A stretch of DNA of 64,000 nt from contig NZ_WSTC01000014.1 of the NCBI RefSeq assembly GCF_009789195.1, forward strand, positions 89,719 through 153,718, written 5' to 3'. This DNA is from Paenibacillus sp. MMS18-CY102 (lineage in GTDB: Bacteria > Bacillota > Bacilli > Paenibacillales > Paenibacillaceae). The notes beneath the pieces were generated by a model. That model saw only the letters and a list, made by a program, of their open reading frames with translations. It was not told where the DNA came from and did not search any database. A program made the translations under genes and the position numbers. This document shows positions 32,620-41,980 of this stretch, piece by piece (the stretch's first letter is position 1; each line of letters opens with the position of its first letter).

Positions 32620-33057
32620 TTAAAGCTTCTGGAGAGCTTCGAGAATCTCCTCTGTCGGACGATTGCCCTTCTCGGCGAACGCAATTCGCCCATCTTGGCC
32701 AATAATGAACACAACGCGCTGTTGTGCAAAGAGCCCAATTAATTTGCCAACGCCGAATGATTTGCGGATCGCGCCACCTGCATCAACGATGAGCGGAAAA
32801 TCGTAGCCTTGTCTCTCAGCGAATTGCTGATGATGTTCCAAGGAAGAGGGGTTAACACCCATGACAAGCGCATTGAACCGGGCGTACAACGAACGGGAAT
32901 CACGAACGGCGCATAGTTGCTTTGTGCAGCCTGGCGTCTCGTCCATGGGATAGAAAATGAGTACAATAGGCTGTTTGCCTATGTAATCGCTAAGCTTGAT
33001 GACTCCTTGCGTGCTATTGGCTTCGAATAGCGGAGCCGTCGATCCAACCGATAACAT
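32620..33057 (-). CDS. Peroxiredoxin, Bcp/PrxQ-like
   Basis: A 145-aa thioredoxin-fold thiol peroxidase. The peroxidatic and nearby resolving cysteines are in YPMDETPGCTKQLCAVRD (C-x4-C), the atypical two-cysteine arrangement of Bcp. The C-terminal half (GVGKLIGLFAQQRVVFIIGQDG) is typical. Of three in-frame starts, the ATG at 33057 is chosen because GGAGGT sits seven bases upstream. The 80 bp before it are very AT-rich with several TATAAT-like boxes. Confidence 0.9.
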   Translation of the reverse strand: MLSVGSTAPLFEANSTQGVIKLSDYIGKQPIVLIFYPMDETPGCTKQLCAVRDSRSLYARFNALVMGVNPSSLEHHQQFAERQGYDFPLIVDAGGAIRKSFGVGKLIGLFAQQRVVFIIGQDGRIAFAEKGNRPTEEILEALQKL

Positions 33058-33140
33058 GGCCATGACCTCCACTGAAATTATATTTTATACTATTATATTG
33101 TATACTATCTATAAGAAAAAGACAAATGATGTTTTCCAGC

Positions 33141-33198
33141 AAAAAGCCCCCTGACGAAAGCGCGGCCGGATTGGCCGGACTGCCGTCAGGGGGCTTTA
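33141..33198 (-). terminator. Terminator of the DUF4015 gene
   Basis: AAAGCCCCCTGACG and its near complement, with an inner CCGGCC stem, are followed by five T on the minus strand. Confidence 0.85.
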
Positions 33199-33251
33199 TA
33201 ATTTGTAATGATACAAGTGAATAATAGCGGTTAGAACGTTTCGCAGCAGAT

Positions 33252-34439
33252 TTAGAAATTAGTGTCTTCTGTATACTTGTTGCCCGCGTTCCAGAGCAAG
33301 TATTCCTCAATATTCGTATCTTTCAACGCCTTAATTTGGGCTTCGACCTCAGCTTTGCCATACTTCTTGTAGTGGCCTTTGCCCAGCCAACTTGCGGTAA
33401 AGTCTTGAATCCACGGGCGAATGACTGGTTTGTATACGTCGCCTAGTGGCTCAAGCTTCTTATGCGTATCGACCATCGCGCCTTTAATGGTTGCATACGG
33501 GTTAAGGTCCGGCTCTTTCACATCGAACCAGCCTGTGCTGTAATGGCTCGGGTAAACCATCGGGCTAATAACGTCGACTTGCTTAGATATTTTTACAAAG
33601 TCTTGTCCGATGCCTTCAGCTGCTGGTACGGATGCCGCGTAGCCGAAAATATCGACCGATACTCGAACGCCAAGTGGCTCTAGCTGTTCACGGGCGTATT
33701 TGACGAAGTCGGCGATGACGTCAACACGTTTTTCATTGGTTTTGTCGAATTTGAGGTTGGCTTCTTTTTTCTCAAAACCTTCTGGGAAGCGCACATAGTC
33801 GAATTGAATTTCTTTAAATCCGAGCTTTGCAGCTTCTTTGGCGATTTTAACATTGTAATCCCATACCTCATGGCGATAAGGGTTCACGAAGCTGTCGCCC
33901 TTGCCGTTCTTCCAGATCGACCCGTCCGCATTGCGATACGACAGCTCAGGATGCTTATTAGCAAGCACGGTATCCTTAAACACGACGACACGAGCGATCG
34001 GGTAAATCTTATGGTCCTGCATTTGTTTCACTGTTGCGTTAATGTCCTTAATGTACCGTTGTGGCGTGCCAAGCTTCTGCAGCTCTGCATTATCCGTTTT
34101 GTACGTAATGTACCCATAGTCATCTTTGATATCGATAACCATGCTGTTCAACTCCGTACGGTCCAGCAGATTAAGCAGCTTCGCCATTCGTTCGCCGCCT
34201 GCGCTATGCGAAGTCACGTAAATCCCCTTAACTTTAGGCGCATCTTTCTGAGGGTCCTTCTTTACGAACACATTGGATGGCTGTTCTTCGGTTGTCCCGC
34301 TGCCTGATGATGAGGTGGAGCCTTGCCCTGCATCTGGTTGCACGATTGCTGTGAGCAGCTTGTGGGCGGAGGTGCTGTCGTCTCCTGCTCCGGTTAGAAG
34401 ATTGTAAAATACTAGTAATGTGGTCAGCAAGATATCCAT
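33252..34439 (-). CDS. Putative glycoside hydrolase, DUF4015 family
   Basis: The 395-aa protein has an N-terminal hydrophobic segment (MDILLTTLLVFYNLLTG) that could be an export signal or anchor, then an S/T/G-rich linker to about residue 65, then a TIM-barrel-like domain. It carries DUF4015 landmarks: KGIYVTSHSAGGERM, NSMVIDIKDDYGYITY, FKEIQFDYVRFPEGF, VSVDIFGYAA and DVISPMVYPSHY. The acidic residues in IQFDYVRFPE and MVIDIKDD are candidate catalytic ones. The substrate is unknown, possibly an envelope polysaccharide. RBS GGGGAGAG. Confidence 0.88.
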   Translation of the reverse strand: MDILLTTLLVFYNLLTGAGDDSTSAHKLLTAIVQPDAGQGSTSSSGSGTTEEQPSNVFVKKDPQKDAPKVKGIYVTSHSAGGERMAKLLNLLDRTELNSMVIDIKDDYGYITYKTDNAELQKLGTPQRYIKDINATVKQMQDHKIYPIARVVVFKDTVLANKHPELSYRNADGSIWKNGKGDSFVNPYRHEVWDYNVKIAKEAAKLGFKEIQFDYVRFPEGFEKKEANLKFDKTNEKRVDVIADFVKYAREQLEPLGVRVSVDIFGYAASVPAAEGIGQDFVKISKQVDVISPMVYPSHYSTGWFDVKEPDLNPYATIKGAMVDTHKKLEPLGDVYKPVIRPWIQDFTASWLGKGHYKKYGKAEVEAQIKALKDTNIEEYLLWNAGNKYTEDTNF

Positions 34440-34583
34440 ATGTGTTCTCTCCCCGTCTGTAATCATTAATGATTATAAAACAGATTTGCGAAGAGAAATA
34501 GACGTCTTAAGATCGATTTTTGATGAAAATTGATGAGAATTAGAGGCAAGACTGGAAGCGTATACAAACATAGCCCTGCTAAT

Positions 34584-34621
34584 AAGAAAATAGCCTGCCG
34601 CCCTTCACGGGCAACAGGCTG
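34584..34621 (-). terminator. Terminator of the 65-aa gene
   Basis: On minus, AGCCTGTTGCCC-GTGAA-GGGCGGCAGGCT is followed by ATTTTCTTATT. Confidence 0.75.
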
Positions 34622-34669
34622 TTTAGAAGCAATAGAAGCTTGTTAACAATCGATATAATAAACAATCTG

Positions 34670-34867
34670 TTAATGCAGGCTTGCTTCGCGTTGTTGTTCG
34701 CAAATGCTAAGCTGAACGATTTCCATCGCATCTTCCGGTTCCAGTACTCCAAGTCCGTCCCGCAGCACGATGTTCAAGTGCCGTTCACGTTCCGTAAGGA
34801 ATGGTTCGAGTTCAGGCGCCAGTTTTTCCACAATCCTCGACAATTTGACTGTTTCCATATCCATCAT
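34670..34867 (-). CDS. Hypothetical protein, 65 aa
   Basis: A small acidic helical protein (ETVKLSRIVEKLAPELEPFL, then a short LEPEDAMEIVQLSICEQQ). AGAGGG lies upstream; the exact start among MMDM methionines is open. I do not recognise it. Its own terminator and ribosome binding site argue that it is real. Confidence 0.6.
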   Translation of the reverse strand: MMDMETVKLSRIVEKLAPELEPFLTERERHLNIVLRDGLGVLEPEDAMEIVQLSICEQQREASLH

Positions 34868-34999
34868 GCATCACCCTCTCATTAGTCATGTTCAGGGCAA
34901 ACCATCTGGCTAGAAACTAGGAACTACGGGATAGCCTTATTATAGCAGGGGGAATTGCAAATGAATAGCGGCTTCCATGAAAATCCATTCTTGCCCGGA

Positions 35000-35848
35000 T
35001 TACGGGAGCGGCTTGTGAAATTCGCCAATTACGCCAACGGTTTCGACAATATTGACAAATGCTTTTGGATCGAGAGTCAATATTGTTTTTCGAAGCTCAG
35101 CTAGCTCATATCGGGTCGTAACGGTCATTAGCATGTCCTGTTCATGCGAGGTGAACGCGCCGCGCGTTCGAATGACGGTAATTCCCCGTTTGTTTTCCAA
35201 CAATTTGCAAAGCATTTTGTCCGTTTCTCTCGTTACAATAAAGGCGGTTACTTTTACATAACGAATATGAATGATGTCGACGACTTTACCGGCTGTAAAG
35301 ATCGACAAGAGCGAGTAAAGCGCGATATCGGGATCACGCGTGAACAGGACAAGGGCAGCGATGACAACGCCATTCAATAAAAAGATAAACATGCCGACAG
35401 GGACATCCCGCTTGCGGGAAATGATTGAGGCAATGATGTCGAAGCCGCCAGAAGACCCGCCATGGCGCAGGGCCAATCCACTGCCGAACCCAATCATCAA
35501 CCCGCCAAAAACGGATGCCAACAAAATATCGTTTGCCATCTGGCGGACAGGGATTAACTGCAGGGCGAGCGTCGTTACGGCAACGGAAACAATGCTAAGG
35601 AGGACAAATCGTTTCCCAAGCGATATCCAGCCCCAGATCAAGACGGGAATGTTAAGTGCTAAGTAAAGCCAACTGATCGTGCCTCCAGTAATGTAGCCGA
35701 TCATCATCGAAATGCCGGCGACGCCGCCACTGAGCAGTTGATGGGGGATGAGCAGCATATTAAAACCGACTGCGACCAGAATGGCCCCTGCCAGTGTGAA
35801 CAAAATCGTGTTTGCTTGCCGCGCAGCTTTGCGTGCATAGAATGCCAT
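35000..35848 (-). CDS. YitT-family membrane protein with C-terminal DUF2179
   Basis: A 282-aa protein with five to six helices (NTILFTLAGAILVAVGFNML, LLSGGVAGISMMIGYITGG and others) and the conserved GLALRHGGSSGGFDIIASII loop. It ends in a soluble DUF2179 domain (about 205-280: VTAFIVTRETDKML, RGITVIRTRGAFT). The family has no firm function; one member has been linked to membrane or stress physiology. GGAGG eleven bases before 35848 sets the start. Confidence 0.9.
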   Translation of the reverse strand: MAFYARKAARQANTILFTLAGAILVAVGFNMLLIPHQLLSGGVAGISMMIGYITGGTISWLYLALNIPVLIWGWISLGKRFVLLSIVSVAVTTLALQLIPVRQMANDILLASVFGGLMIGFGSGLALRHGGSSGGFDIIASIISRKRDVPVGMFIFLLNGVVIAALVLFTRDPDIALYSLLSIFTAGKVVDIIHIRYVKVTAFIVTRETDKMLCKLLENKRGITVIRTRGAFTSHEQDMLMTVTTRYELAELRKTILTLDPKAFVNIVETVGVIGEFHKPLP

Positions 35849-35964
35849 CGAAAATCCGGCCTCCGTTCGTTGAAAGATTGTGTCGGATGAAGTAGAGAAA
35901 CAGGATAATGGGTCGCCTTTATCGAATAGTCTCAAATGGAAGAACATGGAGGTGGCTTGGCCAG

Positions 35965-37371
35965 ATGCTGTTCAACTCGTATCCGTTCATCTTTATTTAT
36001 TTGCCAATTACGGTCATCATCTATTTCACGCTAACTCGGCAGCGATGGCTGCTGGCAGCCAAATGCTGGCTTGCCTTTGCATCACTCTTTTTCTACGGTT
36101 GGTGGGATTATCGTTATATACCGCTTATTGTCGCATCGATTGGGTTTAACTATTCAATGGGGCGTATCCTCGGGGCGCGTTCAGCACAAAACGATAGGTC
36201 CCGATTGCAAGGGAATAAGCGAAGATGGATGCTCATTGCGGGAATAAGCGCGAACTTGTTGCTGCTCGGCTACTACAAATATGCCAATTTTTTCTTGGAC
36301 AACTTGTCGGCAGTTACAGGCAAGCAGTTGCCGATGCTCCATCTCATCCTTCCACTAGGGATCAGCTTCTTCACCTTCACGCAGATCGCTTATTTAGTGG
36401 ACGTTTATAGGGAGAAGGCGCGAGAAGCGAATTTGGTGCAATATACGTTATTTGTCACGTTTTTCCCCCATCTGATCGCAGGGCCTATTCTTCACCATAG
36501 CGAAATGATGCCGCAATTCGATCGCTTGCGCAGCAAGCTATGGGATTGGCGTAACGCTGCAGCGGGGCTGTATTTGTTTACATTAGGCTTAATCAAAAAA
36601 GTTGTAATCGCTGACACGCTAGCGCCATACGCCAATGATGGCTTCGCACATGCCTACCTGTTTCTTGAAAGCTGGGTAGCATCGCTGTCGTACACGCTCC
36701 AGCTATATTTTGATTTTAGCGGCTATACCGATATGGCAATTGGGTTAGCTTTGTTGTTCAATATTCGGCTTCCCCAGAACTTTAATTCACCTTATAAAGC
36801 GCATAATATCCAAGATTTTTGGCGTCGCTGGCATATGACGTTGAGCCGGTTTTTGCGTGACTATATTTATATCCCGCTGGGCGGCAATCGTAAAGGCGAA
36901 TCGCGAATGCTCGCGAACTTAATGATTACTTTCCTGTTAGGCGGATTGTGGCATGGCGCGGGCTGGACGTTTCTAATGTGGGGTTTTCTGCATGGTGCAG
37001 GGCAAATCGTTCATCGGCTTTGGTCCCGCTATGGCTTTACACTGCCTCGTTGGGTGGCTTGGCTCATCACATTCCAGTTCATTAACCTCACATGGGTGTT
37101 CTTCCGGGCGCATTCTTGGGATGAAGCATTCCGCATCATTAGAGGGATGGCGGGCGTTGCTGGCATATCGTTTGCAGGCATGGAGGCGATCGGCCCGGCA
37201 ATCATCTGGATTGCGTTGCTTCTGCCCGTTGTTCTATTCATGCGCAATACGATAGAGCTCGAGCGAGTGATGAAGCCTACCTGGCGCACAGCCGCCACGA
37301 TCGGTTTTTTGTTCGTATTTTCCCTGTTGTATTTCAATCGGATATCGACATTCCTTTACTTTAATTTCTAA
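35965..37371 (+). CDS. MBOAT O-acyltransferase, AlgI/DltB-like
   Basis: A 468-aa polytopic protein. Conserved MBOAT blocks are LILPLGISFFTFTQIAYLVDVY, FFPHLIAGPILHHSEMMPQF, YTLQLYFDFSGYTDMAIG, NIQDFWRRWHMTLSRFLRDYIYIPLGG and the catalytic histidine region GGLWHGAGWTFLMWG. Such proteins pass acyl groups across the membrane to extracytoplasmic polymers, for example alginate or teichoic acids. The SGNH-like gene that follows after 35 bp is the expected partner. The start at 35965 lies eleven bases after GGAGGT. Confidence 0.93.
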   Translation: MLFNSYPFIFIYLPITVIIYFTLTRQRWLLAAKCWLAFASLFFYGWWDYRYIPLIVASIGFNYSMGRILGARSAQNDRSRLQGNKRRWMLIAGISANLLLLGYYKYANFFLDNLSAVTGKQLPMLHLILPLGISFFTFTQIAYLVDVYREKAREANLVQYTLFVTFFPHLIAGPILHHSEMMPQFDRLRSKLWDWRNAAAGLYLFTLGLIKKVVIADTLAPYANDGFAHAYLFLESWVASLSYTLQLYFDFSGYTDMAIGLALLFNIRLPQNFNSPYKAHNIQDFWRRWHMTLSRFLRDYIYIPLGGNRKGESRMLANLMITFLLGGLWHGAGWTFLMWGFLHGAGQIVHRLWSRYGFTLPRWVAWLITFQFINLTWVFFRAHSWDEAFRIIRGMAGVAGISFAGMEAIGPAIIWIALLLPVVLFMRNTIELERVMKPTWRTAATIGFLFVFSLLYFNRISTFLYFNF

Positions 37372-37406
37372 ATCATTGATTGGACTTCCTAGGAGGTGTA
37401 TCGGCC

Positions 37407-38906
37407 TTGCCTACCAACATGCCTGCACCTCAGCCATCCCGCTCGACGGCTGGGGATCATAGGGCGCGTGCCCGGCTTCGCCGGCATCCGGCGAGGAAAA
37501 CCGCCAAGCGAATGGTGGTTGCTGCTGGCGCATTTGCAATCGCATTCTCAGTTCTTGCTGTATTCCTTTCATGGGTAATCGATCCGTTGCAGCTTTACCA
37601 TAAATCGTGGTATTCGCCCGTGTACTCTTCGGAGGAGCGTTACCAGAACGCAGGGCTTGCCCGCCACTATGAGTACGATACGATCATATTAGGAACCTCT
37701 ATGACCGAAAATTTTCTTCCTTCCGTTGTTGGCCGAGCGTTAGGTGGCAACGCGATGAAGCTGTCGCTGCGCGGATCAACGGTCCCAGAGCAATATGAAA
37801 CGGCTAATCTGGCGTTATCGACGGGACAGGTGAAAACGGTGCTGTGGGGCATCGATTATTTTGCGCTGCGGGCGGGAAAGAACGAGCTAGGTGATGAATT
37901 TCCGTCCTATATGTACGATAGCGCTTACTGGAATGATTATAAATACTGGTTCAGCATTACGCCGTACGAGAAGCTGGGGCACGGGATTATGAAGCTGGCG
38001 GTCAAAGGCGAAGGGGGAGACCTGGAGCGATTAAACAATTGGAGCCGCTGGGTGAAATTTGGCCGTAAAGAGGTGTTGGCAGATTACCGGAAGGCGCGGC
38101 AGCAAGAAGCCTATTATGGGACGAATGAAGATCCGTTGGTTGATGTACAATGGGCTTTCGACAAGTACGTGCTGTCGGTAGTGAAGTCCCATCCGAACGT
38201 ACAGTTCCGTTTATATTACCCGCCGTATTCGATATTGCGGCATGCCGTTTGGCATGAGAACAATCCAGTCAGATATGGGAACCAAATGGTGATGCGAAAG
38301 TGGATGTTCGAGCAGTTAAGCAAGCTGCCGAATGCTGCAGTTTACGATTTTCAAGGCGAAAGCCGTTGGACGTTTGATTTGGACCAGTACAAGGATTTAT
38401 CGCATCATCGCGAAGAAGTGAATACGGCCATTGCCGAGGCGATCGGACGAAATGATTCCGCTTATCGTGTAACAGACCAGAATATTGATAAGTTAAACGA
38501 GAAGTTGGAACAGCAGGTCAGCACCTATGTGATTATGGACGATGGGAAGGTGCTTGCAATTCCTGTAAAGGTGAATGGGACCCAGGTGCCATTCACGGCG
38601 AGATCCGCTGCAAACGGCGATATGCTCGTACCTGCTAAAGAAGCAAGTGCGGCATTGAAAGCTGTTCTAGTATGGGACGCTAACTCGAAGGTGATGACGG
38701 TTGCCAAAGGCAAAAACGTTTTGAAAATGGCGATAGGAAAATCTTATGTTGAACGTAATGGACGAAAAATGGAAGCGCAATCACAGATAAAGTTGATCGA
38801 TAATCGGCTGCAAATTCCGCTAATTTTTGTCTCTGAGCAGCTTGGGTTTCAAGTAGAGCAACCCGCCGTAGAGCCCGCCATTACGCCAATTTTGATAAAC
38901 GATTGA
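37407..38906 (+). CDS. SGNH/AlgX-J-like acyltransferase partner fused to a copper-amine-oxidase-N-like stalk domain
   Basis: The protein has a basic N-terminus, one transmembrane anchor (about residues 36-57) and an extracellular SGNH-like domain (60-350) with the serine motif IILGTSMTENF (S98) and a possible Asp/His pair in YKDLSHHRE (D330, H333). Residues about 375-490 form a copper amine oxidase N-terminal-like (stalk) domain (VKVNGTQVPFTARS, MLVPAKEASAALKAVLVWD, IPLIFVSEQLG), common in Paenibacillus wall proteins. Fusion with an SGNH domain is unusual. With the MBOAT gene it forms a likely envelope O-acylation pair. TTG start after AGGAGGT. Confidence 0.82.
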   Translation: MPTNMPAPQPSRSTAGDHRARARLRRHPARKTAKRMVVAAGAFAIAFSVLAVFLSWVIDPLQLYHKSWYSPVYSSEERYQNAGLARHYEYDTIILGTSMTENFLPSVVGRALGGNAMKLSLRGSTVPEQYETANLALSTGQVKTVLWGIDYFALRAGKNELGDEFPSYMYDSAYWNDYKYWFSITPYEKLGHGIMKLAVKGEGGDLERLNNWSRWVKFGRKEVLADYRKARQQEAYYGTNEDPLVDVQWAFDKYVLSVVKSHPNVQFRLYYPPYSILRHAVWHENNPVRYGNQMVMRKWMFEQLSKLPNAAVYDFQGESRWTFDLDQYKDLSHHREEVNTAIAEAIGRNDSAYRVTDQNIDKLNEKLEQQVSTYVIMDDGKVLAIPVKVNGTQVPFTARSAANGDMLVPAKEASAALKAVLVWDANSKVMTVAKGKNVLKMAIGKSYVERNGRKMEAQSQIKLIDNRLQIPLIFVSEQLGFQVEQPAVEPAITPILIND

Positions 38907-38981
38907 TCGTTTTGGCAAATTAGAAAGCGGCAGGCGCAAATCCTTCCACTCTTCGCTTACTGGTATTCGCCGTTCAAGATG

Positions 38982-38990
38982 TGCTATAAT
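38982..38990 (+). promoter_or_regulatory. Extended -10 promoter of cshA
   Basis: TGTGCTATAAT contains an extended -10 (TG-N-TATAAT). No good -35 is seen at 17 bp. The mRNA would carry a leader of about 45 nt. Confidence 0.5.
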
Positions 38991-39039
38991 GAATTGGATA
39001 TTTTTAAGTAGGCTGAAGATAGAAGGAGTATGAAGAAGT

Positions 39040-40683
39040 TTGAAAACATTTGCTGAATTCGGGCTGGAGCCGAAAGTGCTTCAGGCCATTACGGAGCTTG
39101 GATTTGAGGAAGCAACCCCAATCCAATCCAAATCGATTCCTATTGCGTTGACGGGCAGCGACCTTATTGGCCAAGCGCAAACAGGTACAGGTAAGACCGC
39201 TGCGTTTGGTATTCCACTTATTAACAAAATCCCGGTGAGTGAAGAGCGGATTGTTGCGCTTATTATGACGCCGACACGCGAACTTGCCATTCAGGTAGCT
39301 GATGAAATCGGGAAATTGACGCGTTACAAAGGTCTTCGTTCGTTGCCAATCTACGGAGGTCAAGAAATTGGCCGCCAGATTCGCGCGTTGAAAAAACACC
39401 CACAGATCATTATCGGTACGCCTGGTCGTTTGCTCGACCATATTAACCGTAAAACGATCAAGCTGGCTGATGTTCAGACGGTAATTCTGGACGAAGCAGA
39501 CGAAATGCTGGACATGGGCTTCATGGAAGATATTACATCGATTCTTAGCATGGTGCCTGCTGAGCGCCAGACGATGCTGTTCTCGGCTACAATGCCTCCA
39601 AACATTCAACGTCTTGCCCAAACGTTCCTCAACAATCCGGAACATGTTTCGGTTATTCCTAAGCAAGTCAGCGCTCCGCTGATCGATCAAGCGTATATCG
39701 AAGTGCACGAGCGCCAGAAGTTCGAAGCGCTTAGCCGTTTGATCGATATGGAATCGCCAGAACTTGCGATCATCTTCGGCCGTACGAAGCGCCGGGTTGA
39801 TGAGCTGAGTGAAGCGCTCCAAAAACGTGGCTATTCTGCAGACGGCCTGCATGGCGACCTGTCGCAGAACCAGCGTGATAACGTAATGCGTAAGTTCCGT
39901 GACGGCAGCATTGACGTTCTCGTAGCTACGGACGTAGCAGCGCGCGGCTTGGACGTTTCGGGCGTAACGCACGTAATCAACTTTGACTTGCCGCAAGATC
40001 CAGAGAGCTACGTTCACCGCATCGGCCGTACGGGCCGTGCAGGCAAAGAAGGTACGGCTTGGTCGTTCGTAACGCCTCGCGAGACGGATCACCTGCACTT
40101 CATCGAAAAGGTTACCCGCCACAAAATTACGCGCAAACCGCTTCCTAGCATTGCAGAAGCAATCGAAGGAAAACAACGCGTAACGGCAGAACGCCTGATC
40201 GATATCGTGCAAAACGAAGGCAATCAGGAATACAAAGGCATCGCGATCCATTTGCTGGAGCAATACGATTCGGTTAATCTTCTTGCAGCAGCAATCAAGC
40301 TTCTGACTGGCGAGAAGAAAGACGTTAATATTGAATTGACGCCAGAGGATCCGATTCGTGCGAAGAAACGCCGTCCTGACGTACGCACAAGCGGACGTCG
40401 TTACACTGGCTCTTCGTATGGTGGCGGGCGCAGCAACGGCAGCAGCGGTGGCGGTGGATACCGCGGCGGCAGCGGCAGTGGCAGCAGTAATCGCGGCGAA
40501 GGCAATCGCGGTGGATATGGCAGCGGACGTGGCGGTTATAGCAATAACCGTGGCGAAGGCTACAAAGGCCGTAGCAACAGCGAGAACCGTTCGAGCGAAA
40601 ACCGTTCGAGTGAAGGACGCTCGGATCGTGGCGGCGATTCCCGCCGCAAATATTCGTCGTCGGAAGACTTCGTAAACAAATAA
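39040..40683 (+). CDS. cshA: DEAD-box RNA helicase, CshA-like
   Basis: A 547-aa ATP-dependent RNA helicase of ribosome assembly and the degradosome. Motifs in order: Q-motif [11 protein letters not shown], Walker [27 protein letters not shown] ([13 protein letters not shown]), SAT, and the C-terminal [12 protein letters not shown] and [13 protein letters not shown]. After residue about 445 the tail is low-complexity G/S/R/N with RGG-like repeats ([37 protein letters not shown]), probably for RNA binding. The start is TTG at 39040 with AGAAGGAG upstream. Confidence 0.95.
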   Translation: MKTFAEFGLEPKVLQAITELGFEEATPIQSKSIPIALTGSDLIGQAQTGTGKTAAFGIPLINKIPVSEERIVALIMTPTRELAIQVADEIGKLTRYKGLRSLPIYGGQEIGRQIRALKKHPQIIIGTPGRLLDHINRKTIKLADVQTVILDEADEMLDMGFMEDITSILSMVPAERQTMLFSATMPPNIQRLAQTFLNNPEHVSVIPKQVSAPLIDQAYIEVHERQKFEALSRLIDMESPELAIIFGRTKRRVDELSEALQKRGYSADGLHGDLSQNQRDNVMRKFRDGSIDVLVATDVAARGLDVSGVTHVINFDLPQDPESYVHRIGRTGRAGKEGTAWSFVTPRETDHLHFIEKVTRHKITRKPLPSIAEAIEGKQRVTAERLIDIVQNEGNQEYKGIAIHLLEQYDSVNLLAAAIKLLTGEKKDVNIELTPEDPIRAKKRRPDVRTSGRRYTGSSYGGGRSNGSSGGGGYRGGSGSGSSNRGEGNRGGYGSGRGGYSNNRGEGYKGRSNSENRSSENRSSEGRSDRGGDSRRKYSSSEDFVNK

Positions 40684-40692
40684 GTGTCTCTA

Positions 40693-40738
40693 ACCGGGGG
40701 AACGAGCTGCGCCGCTGGCGCAGCCGGCCTCCGGTTTC
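40693..40738 (+). terminator. Probable terminator of cshA
   Basis: The outer AACCGG/CCGGTT and inner CTGCGCC-GCT-GGCGCAG stems form a hairpin followed by TTTCTTA. Confidence 0.6.
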
Positions 40739-40837
40739 TTACTATACCCATACATGATGCTATATTGGCATGATGGCAATTGGCACCGCTTTCGCCAATG
40801 CCGGACAAGCCGATACAGCGAAACTGGAGGAAATCAC

Positions 40838-41623
40838 ATGGAAATGAAGGGCATCATGGGGGGATTTTATAAAATCTCTGAGTGGGTCATGCGTCTTTCG
40901 GTAACAAACGTGCTGTGGGCAATTTGTTCGGTGCCGTTTTGGTTTGTTGTCGTGCTGGCTTTATTCGCGCCTGTTACGGAGCAAGATGCGACGACTGGCA
41001 TGCTGTACGTAGCAATTGCAGTATCGCCTTTTACGTTGTTCCCATCGACAGCTGCAATGTTCACGGTTGCCCGTAAGTGGGTTATGGGCGAAGGTGATGT
41101 TCCTTTGTTCAAAACGTTCTTCCGTGGCTACAAAGAGAACTTTGTACAAAGCATGCTGGGCGGATTATTGTATGCAGTGCTCTTTGCCATTATGGTGGTC
41201 GACCTGACTGTGTATCGCTCGGAGCCGAGCATGCAGCTGATTTCCTTCCTCTTTATCGGATTTTTGTTTATTCTCGTAGTTTCGCTATTTAACTTCTTCT
41301 CGATGCTGGTCCACTATCATATGAAGACGTTCCAACTGCTTAAGAACGCTGTGTTAATTACAATTGGACGGCCGTTCCGTTCAATCAGCACGTTGATGAT
41401 GGCGGTTGTTGTGCTAATGATCAGTTGGAAGTTTACGTTCTTGTTCCCGTTCTTTACGGGCAGCATCATTGCTTACTTGTCCTACTGGAACTTTAACCTG
41501 ATTTATCAAAAGATGCAGGCGCAGGCGGAGAAGCTGGCAGCAGCCGAGGCTGAGGCAGTTGAAAATGCATCCGATGATGAAGCAGAAGGCGAATCTTCGG
41601 ATATCATAATCGGTAAAAAATAA
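40838..41623 (+). CDS. DUF624 membrane protein, YesL-like
   Basis: A 261-aa protein with five to six helices and the DUF624 pattern: GGFYKISEWVMRLSVTNVLWAICSVPFW split over the first helix, FPSTAAMFTVARKWV and PLFKTFFRGYKENF. It ends with an acidic alanine-rich cytoplasmic tail (AAAEAEAVENASDDEAEGE). YesL-like genes often accompany sugar ABC transporters, but none is present. The ATG at 40838 follows CTGGAGGAAATCAC. Confidence 0.88.
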   Translation: MEMKGIMGGFYKISEWVMRLSVTNVLWAICSVPFWFVVVLALFAPVTEQDATTGMLYVAIAVSPFTLFPSTAAMFTVARKWVMGEGDVPLFKTFFRGYKENFVQSMLGGLLYAVLFAIMVVDLTVYRSEPSMQLISFLFIGFLFILVVSLFNFFSMLVHYHMKTFQLLKNAVLITIGRPFRSISTLMMAVVVLMISWKFTFLFPFFTGSIIAYLSYWNFNLIYQKMQAQAEKLAAAEAEAVENASDDEAEGESSDIIIGKK

Positions 41624-41637
41624 CGTATGGCTGTACG

Positions 41638-41666
41638 TTTACTTTTGATGAAGAACGGTCTATAAT
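41638..41666 (+). promoter_or_regulatory. Promoter of the probable 6S RNA
   Basis: A perfect TATAAT (41661-41666) has TTTACT 17 bp upstream. The predicted start is at about 41673, where the structured RNA begins. Confidence 0.65.
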
Positions 41667-41672
41667 AACGTT

Positions 41673-41853
41673 ACATCCTGCGATGCTCGTAACGGCTCTT
41701 CGTTGTTTTGAACCAATGGCTGTTTCACGGGAGACCTAAATCGGAATGCAGCTGACATGCCCTCATGTAGGGATCTCAAACCCATTCCTGCGGACCCCCA
41801 CCTGCGAGAGCGGGTTCAGAAACATGTGAGTCGGACGGCATCCGCGGGTTTCT
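41673..41853 (+). ncRNA. ssrS: Probable 6S RNA (SsrS), about 180 nt
   Basis: This stretch has no ORF, a strong promoter and a terminator. Its ends pair into a closing stem (CCTGCG..ATGC with GCAT..CCGCGGG). A long interrupted rod is possible inside, ending in a GGAATG/CATTCC stem capped by ACATG-CCCT-CATGT. The segments ACCTAAAT, CTCATGTAGGGAT and GAGCGGGTTCAGAAAC look like those I remember from Firmicute 6S RNAs. 6S RNA mimics an open promoter and binds sigma-A RNA polymerase in stationary phase. Other structured RNAs cannot be excluded without a covariance search. Confidence 0.72.
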
Positions 41854-41863
41854 GTAATCAAAC

Positions 41864-41896
41864 AATCCCGGTCCTACTTGGACCGGGATTTTTGTA
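41864..41896 (+). terminator. Terminator of the 6S RNA gene
   Basis: AATCCCGGTCC-TACTT-GGACCGGGATT is followed by TTT. Confidence 0.93.
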
Positions 41897-41980
41897 TAGG
41901 ACGGGTTAAAATTGTCGGATGAGGTATAATCATGGTATGATAGTGATTAGTGCTCATAGAAGTCGGAGGGGGAGATCTAG

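Noticed and set aside
39004..40263. Long open frame (419 codons) on the minus strand opposite the helicase gene
   Set aside because: It lies wholly within cshA, has no ribosome binding site or family features, and mirrors the biased codon use of the real gene.
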